In this document: positions 18,438 through 24,169 of the stretch, piece by piece
Position numbering within the stretch: the first letter of the stretch is position 1
How the letters are laid out: each line of letters opens with the position of its first letter
Assembly: GCA_026770615.1 (NCBI GenBank)
Contig: MU631771.1
Coordinates: 66,441 to 90,609 of the forward strand
DNA: 24,169 bases
Direction of reading: 5' to 3'
Source of the DNA: Pavlovales sp. CCMP2436
Lineage: Eukaryota > Haptophyta > Pavlovophyceae > Pavlovales
Notes under the pieces: generated by a model
Told to the model about the DNA's origin: nothing
Seen by the model: only the letters and a program-made list of their open reading frames with translations
Database searches by the model: none
Translations under genes and position numbers: made by a program

Positions 18438-19004
18438 CTAACGCTTGGCGATGCCCTTGAAAATGTCGTCGTACACCTCGTACCGCCGCGAGCGCAATTC
18501 GCGCTCGAGCTCCTCGCGCGTGGCGACCATTGTCCTAGCGAGCACCGACCCGTCGAGCTGCGAGCACGCCTCCTCCATGTTCCCCGCAGAGCACTCGCGG
18601 CCGAACGCGAGGCCGATGTAGCCCGCTGTGAGCACGAGCCCTGACTTGCCACCGAACAGGAACTTGTTCACGTAGCGCGTGCCGAAGAAGCCCGCCATCG
18701 TACTCAGGCCGAACGGGACCACGGCAAAGAGCACCCCCTGGGACTCGGCCCCGCTGATACGCGCCTGCTCCTCGACGGTCAGCTCGTGCCGCGCGAGCTT
18801 GAGATCGTGCATCGCTTCGCGCACTACGTCCCAGGCGCCGACGAGCGAGTGCCTCTGCGCCGAGCCAAAACCAAACGCACGCTCCACCGAGAGAAGCGCG
18901 ATCGACGCCCTTGAGTGCGGTTCTTGTTGCCTCTTCCTCTCTGCCATGTCGCGCCTGCCCTCTGAGACAAGGCGCTCGAGCTCCTCTGAGCGCTCCGGCG
19001 CCAT
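18438..19004 (-). CDS. Two-helix membrane protein resembling OCIA-domain proteins
   Basis: Single exon, 188 aa, with good codon-bias contrast to its AT-rich flanks. The N-terminus (1-35) is charged. At 74-80 HELTVEE precedes ESQG, then a hydrophobic helix at 90-108 (VLFAVVPFGLSTMAGFFG), a turn with NKFLFGGKSG, a second helix at 122-135 (GLVLTAGYIGLAFG), REC, EEACSQLDGSVLARTM, and a charged tail ending KGIAKR. The order LT-EE, E-Q, two helices, G-Y-G, C and a C-x2-L-x-x-S-x-L segment matches the layout of OCIA-domain proteins, which sit in mitochondrial or endosomal membranes. The similarity is weak and by eye. An in-frame ATG at 19004 fits the start of the charged region. Confidence 0.6.
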   Translation of the reverse strand: MAPERSEELERLVSEGRRDMAERKRQQEPHSRASIALLSVERAFGFGSAQRHSLVGAWDVVREAMHDLKLARHELTVEEQARISGAESQGVLFAVVPFGLSTMAGFFGTRYVNKFLFGGKSGLVLTAGYIGLAFGRECSAGNMEEACSQLDGSVLARTMVATREELERELRSRRYEVYDDIFKGIAKR

Positions 19005-19177
19005 GCTCGTGCGGGTTAGCTTTTTTCAAAACTTACGGGTACTTGAAAGTCACTAGACACCCGAACACCGACCCGCTTTTGCCCCTCCCTGGTCCCTGCC
19101 CTGGTGCGGAATCTCAATCGCACCATAATTTGGAGTTCGACCCTTCTAGCCTACACAATCTTGATTTACGTCTATTT

Positions 19178-19184
<7 letters not shown>

Positions 19185-19220
<36 letters not shown>
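19185..19220 (+). repeat. A36 run after a dispersed repeat unit
   Basis: Thirty-six consecutive A residues, starting about 42 bases after the repeat motif at 19123-19143. It may be the poly(A) tail of a retroposed sequence or a simple expansion; no flanking duplication was found. Confidence 0.8.
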
Positions 19221-19224
<4 letters not shown>

Positions 19225-19376
19225 GCGAGATCGAGAAGTTGATCTGATACCCTTCATCCCAGGGGTGGGACCACAACGTCATCGCTGGGGTCCCTCAACA
19301 GGGGTTACAAAATACGCCCTGCAGTGCCTTCAGCTCGGGTTTTTCTTGACACAGCCACAGCTTTTCCCCTCCTCAG

Positions 19377-19717
19377 CAGTGCGGAATCGCGCCACTAATT
19401 CGGATTTCGACCCTTTTAGCCTGCACAACATATGAAGGTCTTTCCGACGTCCCCGCCAGCTGAAAAGTTAGGGCCAAATCGCCTATAACGCGCTCCGGCT
19501 CTTAGAAAAGGCGTAACGTACGGGGATTATCCGCGGTATCCGTGGGGCCCCGTGGGCCCCCGGGCTATGTGACAAGTTAGTTATATGTTAGTCACATAGG
19601 CGCCTCCGGCGGGGCCCCCGGGGGCCCTGCGGGGCTTTCTAAGAGCCGGAACGCGCTTGGGCTTGGCAGTCCAGTCAGATGGGTCGAAATCCGAATTAGT
19701 GGCGCGATTCTGCACTG
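19377..19717. repeat. Nested foldback element
   Basis: Outer arms 19377-19413 and 19681-19717 are inverted repeats matching at 36 of 37 positions. Inner arms 19488-19510 and 19635-19657 are inverted as well (acgcgctccggctcttagaa type, about three differences). The centre has GC-palindromic runs (ggggccccgtgggcccccgg; ggcccccgggggccc) and a gctatgtgac/gtcacatag stem at about 19564-19600. The whole could fold into one long cruciform or be a nested pair of MITEs. Confidence 0.75.
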
Positions 19718-19945
19718 GAGAGGGTAAAAAGTGGTGGCCGGGACGAAGAGTAGACATTGGTCACCCCTGTGCGCTAAGTGTCGATAGCTGATGTCGAATA
19801 GAGTCCTCCTTGACGGTCGGAGCCCACCTCGTGTGCCTCTCAGGTGCCTTTAGGGTCAACAACATACTTGATGTAACTAACATTTCCGATTCTCAGCTTT
19901 CGGAAGCGAAAAGAAAGTCATGGTTCCCGAAATGGTACAGTGGAG

Positions 19946-19998
19946 TTAGTTGTAGATTCGTGAATGAGGCGGTGCCCCATTCACGAATCTGCAACTAA
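19946..19998. repeat. Strong hairpin, 21-bp arms
   Basis: Arms 19946-19966 (ttagttgtagattcgtgaat plus g) and 19978-19998 pair at 20 of 21 positions around an 11-base loop. No T-run follows, and the host is eukaryotic, so it is not called a terminator. Confidence 0.75.
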
Positions 19999-20421
19999 AT
20001 CAGCGGTTCCACCTCTGGAGGATTTTCACCGGACTTTTATCGAATTTCCTCTCCGGACTGGCCACTAATTTGGATTTTGACCCAGATGGCAAGTACTTGG
20101 CAGCGACGACGCCAGCGCCCCTAGATCTGCAGGCCCAGCCCAGGGTAGATTTATGTAGAACAACCCCTCTGACTGGGTTAATCCTGATGGCTCTGATTTC
20201 ATTATTTTTTGATCTAAGCGCTCGGGCCTAGTTTTTGATATTCGCCTCCGCGCAGTTAGTCAGTTAGTTTGTGCAATTTTAGTTGAAAATGTACGGAAAT
20301 ATATCTCTATGGGTTAGTAACTAACTTAGTGTGTTGAACACAGAGTTGTCTTGAGGCGCTGCGCCTGCCGTAGCAGATGGACCTCCACGCACACAAAAAG
20401 CTAGCCGCGTGACAAGCGCGG

Positions 20422-22152
20422 TCACACGCACACGCACAGCCGCTGCGTGGACTTGAAGGCGGCGGCGCAGCGCGAGAGGACGTCCGAGTGCAGGCAGACG
20501 CCGTGCGTGTCGCGCGCCGGGTCGGTCACGTAGCACGGGATCTCATCGCCCAGCTGGTGCCCGCAGCCGGCCTCGCACGCGAAGTTCGCCCTGAGTGCCT
20601 CGCAGCTGTTGGCGAGCTGCAGCTGCGCCTCCTCGCAGCGCAACCCGCGCCCGGCGCACGCCTCGTCGCACGAGACGCCCGGCGCGGGTGCGGGCAGCAG
20701 CTGCGCGCCCGAGGCGCGCTCGATCCGCTCGTCGGCCGGCAGCCAGCGCGCGCCGTAGGCCGAGCGGCGGTCCACGAGGAGCACCGTCGCGCCCGCGTGG
20801 CCCGTGCGCACCACGCCCGCGTGCCCGCCGCGCGCGTGCGCGGGCCAGAGCGGCAGCCGGGCGGAGAGCGTGCGGTAGTCCTCCGTGGAAAAGGGCAGCA
20901 GCACCACCGACGCGGGGGGGCGCCACCCCACCTCTGCCAACTCCGCCGCGCGCACGAGCGGCGGCCCGCCTTTCAAAAGCGGCGCGCCGGTCGAGTTGAC
21001 CTCCCCCACGAGCAGCGCGCGAAGCCAGCCGTCGTACGGTGCGAGTTGCAAGGCCGAGAGCTCGCCGCTGACGCCCGCACCTGCAAAGTGCGCGGATGCG
21101 CGCGCGGAGGGAGGCGCGGCGGGCCTTTGGCTGAGCGCGAAGCTCTCGAGGAAGATGGCCTCCTTGGCGTTCACGTTGGTGCCGCGCCGGCCGATGTGGC
21201 GCGTGCGCGGCGCCAGCGGGAAGACGCACTCGCGCGTGCCCAGCACCCCCGAGAAGCGCAGCCAGTAGTCCCACCCCGTGGACATGGCGCCGGCCGAGGC
21301 AGCGCTCCACGGGCCTCGCAGCGTACTGACCCACTCGCCCCGGCTGACCATCCACCCGAGCCCGGGGAAAAAGTCGGTGCGCCCCAGCTCGTCGGGTGGC
21401 GGCACACCGCGCGCCATCCCGTTGTCGTTCCACGCCGAGACGCACCAAAGCGACGGGTCGGCGGCGAGCAAGGGTGCGGCGGCGCGGAAGAGGCTGAGGA
21501 AGTCAGGTGCGACGAGGAGGTCTTCCTCGAGCAGGATGGCGTGCGAGTGCGCCTCCGCAACCAGCGCCCGCTCGAGCGCCGCGTAGAAGTGACCCGCGAT
21601 CAGCGCGAGCGGCCGCGGCTTGATGCCCCGCGTGGTGGACGGCGGCATGTGCCGCCAGACCGCGACTGACACGCCCTTGCTCTCGCGGCGCGCGTCAGTG
21701 ACGACGGCCTCCATTTGACCAAATCGCGCAGGCGCGTCGAGCGAGACGGCCACGCGCACGAGCGATATGTCAGCGAGCGCGAGCACCGCGCCGAGCGTGC
21801 GCCGCAGGTACTCGGCGCGGTCGTGCGAGAGCAGCACCAGCACCGCCGCGGGCATCGCGGCACGCTCCGCCTCGGCCGAGCGCCAAGGCCCCTCCGCTCC
21901 CCGCTCCCGCTCCCCTTCCCCTCGCGCCGGGAGCTCGCCGCCGTCGCCCCCCACACCCAGCCGTCTCGGGCTGTCGACCTCGGGGCGTGCGGCCTCGGCG
22001 GCGGTGGGGGCGGCGGCAAGATGCTCTAGGGGCAGGCGGGCGCGGCCGAGCAGCTCATACGGCACCAGCCACGTCTGCGCGACCAGGACGAGCGCGAACG
22101 ACGCCGCCGCGAGCGCGGCGAGCAGCACGAGCGGTCGTCGCTTGGCGCGCAT
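20422..22152 (-). CDS. MGAT1: GnT-I-like (GT13) N-acetylglucosaminyltransferase with Cys-rich C-terminal domain
   Basis: Single exon, 576 aa. In the Golgi, GnT-I adds GlcNAc to Man5GlcNAc2 and opens the path to complex N-glycans. It is a type II membrane protein: MRAKRRP, then a hydrophobic anchor (residues 8-26), then a stem of low complexity to about 100. The catalytic domain has AAVLVLLSHDRAEYLRRTL (102-120), LLEEDLLVAPDFLSLFR with the EED metal/UDP-sugar motif at 209-211, DPSLWCVSAWNDNG (232-245), RTDFFPGLGWMVSR (258-271), GWDYWLRF (293-300) in place of WDDW, and RTRHIGRRGTNV (316-327), all in GnT-I order. The last about 85 residues form a domain with 12 Cys (SCDEACAGRGLRCEEAQLQL to STQRLCVCV). 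It resembles the Cys-rich module I associate with GnT-V-type proteins of protists and is not part of animal GnT-I. POMGNT1-like function is an alternative. Confidence 0.88.
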   Translation of the reverse strand: MRAKRRPLVLLAALAAASFALVLVAQTWLVPYELLGRARLPLEHLAAAPTAAEAARPEVDSPRRLGVGGDGGELPARGEGERERGAEGPWRSAEAERAAMPAAVLVLLSHDRAEYLRRTLGAVLALADISLVRVAVSLDAPARFGQMEAVVTDARRESKGVSVAVWRHMPPSTTRGIKPRPLALIAGHFYAALERALVAEAHSHAILLEEDLLVAPDFLSLFRAAAPLLAADPSLWCVSAWNDNGMARGVPPPDELGRTDFFPGLGWMVSRGEWVSTLRGPWSAASAGAMSTGWDYWLRFSGVLGTRECVFPLAPRTRHIGRRGTNVNAKEAIFLESFALSQRPAAPPSARASAHFAGAGVSGELSALQLAPYDGWLRALLVGEVNSTGAPLLKGGPPLVRAAELAEVGWRPPASVVLLPFSTEDYRTLSARLPLWPAHARGGHAGVVRTGHAGATVLLVDRRSAYGARWLPADERIERASGAQLLPAPAPGVSCDEACAGRGLRCEEAQLQLANSCEALRANFACEAGCGHQLGDEIPCYVTDPARDTHGVCLHSDVLSRCAAAFKSTQRLCVCV

Positions 22153-22178
22153 CCGTGCTTGCTGCCCCTAGAGCATCT
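22019..22178. promoter_or_regulatory. 17-bp inverted repeat spanning the GnT-I start codon
   Basis: Arms 22019-22035 and 22162-22178 are perfectly complementary (agatgctctaggggcag). One lies in the 5' leader and the other in codons for RLPLEHL, so the mRNA could pair around its own ATG (22152). The leader arm also contains a two-codon upstream frame, ATG CTC TAG. Confidence 0.6.
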
Positions 22179-22592
22179 CCCACAGCTTGCGGCTCGCTGT
22201 AAGCGGAGAGCGTGACGGCGCCATCTCTAACAGACCACAGAACTTACGTTTAGTACCGTGAAACGGGTGGGTCGAAACGGGTCCGGGGTCGTACTTGGGC
22301 TTGGAAACCTCAAGGGGTTTCTCGCACCGAATAAAGCACGATTTTCCGTGTGTCAAACGTCAAACGTTGAGCAGAGTGACATCGGGTTCATGTGCTGTAA
22401 AAAAATTGCGTCGAGACACGCGGTCTTTGGCCGGCAGTCGACTTCATGCTATATGTTGTGATATTATCAGTTATATTACTAATAGGGATTCAAGCTGGCG
22501 TCTGACTGTTCTGAATATTATCAGTTATATATACACACATCGCTAGGCAGAATCCCCCTACACACGATATACGTGATCTGCTGATTGCTGTT
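22179..22592. other. Upstream region of the glycosyltransferase gene
   Basis: No gene is seen. Bases 22482-22516 are copy B of the dispersed 40-bp repeat found at 7061-7100, and ttatcagttatat recurs on either side of it (22464 and 22519). The promoter of the minus-strand gene must lie in the first part, but I recognise no element. Confidence 0.45.
22477..22516. repeat. Dispersed 40-bp repeat, copy B
   Basis: Direct copy of 7061-7100, identical over 35 bases. It is flanked here by a ttatcagttatat direct repeat (about 22464-22476 and 22519-22531), as if the 40-mer had been inserted into or copied with that sequence. Confidence 0.8.
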
Positions 22593-23047
22593 CAGCGTCG
22601 GTCTCGTTGCGCGCCAATGCGGCCGCGAGGCTCTCGTTGCGAGACTTGTACCGCGCTCTGTTGCGCGTGCGCAAAGGCCGCTTCGCCAGCGCTGGCCGTC
22701 GGCGGTTCCTCCCACTCGGCGCCGGTTTCCGCGCACGCCTGTCGCAGCTCATCCACGATGTCGATGCGCGCTTGCGCCCGCGCGTGTCATTCGAGCCTCC
22801 CGATGCTGCCGTCGCCCGTCGGAGCGGCCTCGTACGCCACGGCCCACTGAGCGCACCGCACCTGCAACGCAGCGTCGGTCTCGTTGCGCGCCAATGCGGT
22901 CGCGTGGCTCTCTCTGCGAGACTTGTACCGCGCTCTGTCTGTTGCGCGTGCGCCAGCTCGCAAAGGCGTCGCCAGCACTGGCCGTCGGCAGCTCCTCCCA
23001 CTCGGCGCCGGTCTCCGCGCATGCCTGTCGCAGCTCAACCACGATGT
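22593..23047 (-). repeat. Direct duplication, period 277 bp, with coding remnants
   Basis: Bases 22593-22761 and 22870-23047 are diverged copies (shared cagcgtcggtctcgttgcgc, gagacttgtaccgcgctctg, tcctcccactcggcgcc). On the minus strand both encode similar peptides, ARYKSR.ES.A.ALARNETDA in one frame and ELRQACAETGAEWEE in another, so indels have shifted the frame. A short related piece (cgatgtcgatgcgcgct) recurs near 23540. It is probably the remnant of a repeat-containing or mobile-element protein; no family was recognised. Confidence 0.55.
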
Positions 23048-23800
23048 GTGAAGTTTCTAGTTCAACGTCCGTCCCCGAGAGAATCTCACTGGATTCAAGT
23101 GTTGAAAAACACTCAGATCCAGGAGGGATCCAGCACACGGATACCATCCCCACCGCTGATCATTTCAGACACACGACGATCGACGACTGCCGACTCTCGA
23201 CTGGCGCGCTGACCGACCTCCACTGCTCTCCCTCGCGTCGTCTGAAAATGCAGCACCGTCTGCGAGCGTGGCACACCTGCGCGACTCACAAAACATCACT
23301 TCTTTACTAGCCTGTATCACACATATTCGATTCTTGCCCCGAGGGACAGAAATCGCAAATATACGCGGCTTGTCTGCTGGCCCAGTCTATCCCACCCCTT
23401 GCTGGGGGTGGGCCTCGGGCGCAGGGCTTTGGGATGCGGGAAATCGCGAGCTTGCTGGCTCATGATTGTGCTTTGGCAACTTTGAGTCTGCTGGCTCAAA
23501 CTTGGTCTTGGGTTTCTTGCCGCCCGAGTGGTGTGTCAGCGATGTCGATGCGCGCTTTCGCCCGCTTGCGGTTGGGGGCCATGGGCGAGACGGCCGAGAT
23601 TGGCGGGTTGCGGGTGGAGTTGCGCAACTGGCATTCGACACCGCACTTGCTCGCACGACAACCACGCGCTCGATGCGGGTAGACATACGACGGGAAGGCG
23701 AGCACAAGCTGAAGCAGCATGCGACGTGTCGGACACGCTTGAGCACCCGCTTGAAGGTGAGCCGCTTGAATGAATGCGGCGTGAATGTCGGCGTTGTAGG
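23048..23800. other. Region without an identified gene
   Basis: Open frames on both strands here are short and of mixed composition; none resembles a known protein. A gttgaaaaacact word with similar surroundings occurs at 23100 and 13492, suggesting another dispersed repeat. Confidence 0.4.
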
Positions 23801-23935
23801 CGGCGGGCTGGGCGGCAGGCTCGACGGTGAGCTGGGCGGTGGGCTGGGCGGCGGGCTGGGCGGCGGGCTGGGTGGCGTGCTGGGCGGCGGGCTGGGCGGC
23901 GGGCTGGGCGGCGGGCTGGGTCGCGGCGGGCTCGA
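23801..23935. repeat. 12-bp minisatellite (ggcgggctgggc)
   Basis: About eleven tandem copies with single-base variants. Read forward it gives Gly-Leu-Gly runs; on the minus strand it gives Pro-Ala-Ala-Gln runs. There is no supporting gene context. Confidence 0.85.
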
Positions 23936-24048
23936 CGGCGGGTTGCGGCGCTGCAGCTGGGACCGGAAGACTGCGGCGCGAAAAGCGGCGGTTTTGGTTT
24001 AAACGTGATTAAGCCAGTAGGTTGTTGAAACTATTGTTTGTAATGGGT

Positions 24049-24169
24049 GTCAGTTGACATTGTCAGTTGACATTTTTTAAAATATTGTCAGTTGACATTT
24101 TTATGGGATACAATTATTGGTATAAAATTAAAATAATGTGCGCTATTGACATGTTTTAAAATATTGTCA
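24049..24169. repeat. Short repeats of tgtcagttgacat in AT-rich DNA
   Basis: The near-palindromic word tgtcagttgacat occurs at about 24049, 24061 and 24086, and ttttaaaatattgtca at about 24074 and 24154. The structure is cut by the window edge and may be the end of a repeat element. Confidence 0.65.

Larger units (their letters stand above)
19005..20421. other. Gene-poor region of foldback and dispersed repeats
   Basis: No coding frame is supported. It contains four copies of a 21-bp motif (19123, 19393, 19681 inverted, 20063), a 36-base A-run at 19185-19220, a foldback structure centred near 19570 and a 21-bp-arm hairpin at 19946-19998, described separately. The last about 200 bases are AT-rich and adjoin the 3' end of the glycosyltransferase gene. 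Confidence 0.6.

Noticed and set aside
23466..24012. Gly-rich protein gene
   Set aside because: The glycine run comes from a 12-bp minisatellite, with no start context, splice structure or flanking conserved sequence.
1..24169. tRNA, rRNA or CRISPR arrays
   Set aside because: No T-arm-like ggttcgaatcc words in a cloverleaf context, no rRNA core sequences, and no regularly spaced repeats with unique spacers.

Overview
This window is nuclear DNA from a GC-rich eukaryote. It carries a full-length eukaryotic ribosomal protein eL5 gene split by two GT-AG introns, a Golgi N-acetylglucosaminyltransferase I-like gene, an EME1-like recombination gene, a U-box gene, long AT-rich intergenic stretches and several families of short DNA transposons. 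Strong GC bias in coding DNA, small GC-rich introns with donors such as GTGCG and GTCCG, and high repeat content suggest a marine microalga, most likely a haptophyte or another secondary-plastid alga. No plastid or mitochondrial gene is present to fix the lineage, so this assignment is an inference.

Layout. 1-243: microsatellites. 245-1926 (-): two-exon coiled-coil protein gene whose 3' end may continue past the left edge. It is head-to-head, 154 bp apart, with an EME1/MMS4-like gene (2081-4198, +). 4661-6028 (-): two-exon gene for a protein with a repeat-built, mitochondrial-type N-terminus; its intron holds a hAT-type MITE with an 8-bp target duplication. 6379-6865 and 10397-10975: an inverted pair of tandem-repeat blocks enclosing the RPL5 gene (7898-9259, +). 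9685-10064: a 380-bp MITE.

12671-14041 (+): multi-exon U-box gene with an in-frame TAG; one of its introns holds a second copy of the hAT-type MITE. 14361-14933 (-): partial DDE (IS630/Tc1-like) transposase. 15258-18238: a 2.98-kb transposon with 27-bp terminal inverted repeats and a CAG target duplication. It carries a decayed multi-domain gene, and the 380-bp MITE is an internally deleted relative of it. A 29-bp sequence at 11968-11996 matches the two flanks of this insertion joined together, like an unoccupied site. 18438-19004 (-): small two-helix membrane protein resembling OCIA-domain proteins. 19060-20085: non-coding foldback and dispersed repeats. 20422-22152 (-): GnT-I-like glycosyltransferase with an extra Cys-rich C-terminal domain. 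22480-24169: repeat-rich sequence with no convincing gene.

The genes do not form a pathway. RPL5, the glycosyltransferase and EME1 are ordinary nuclear housekeeping genes. The most interesting material is the transposon family at 9685/15258, seen as a long copy, a deletion derivative and an apparent empty site, and encoding a protein with an HGKGxxDG motif, a Cys-rich segment and a possible chromatin-reader-like module.
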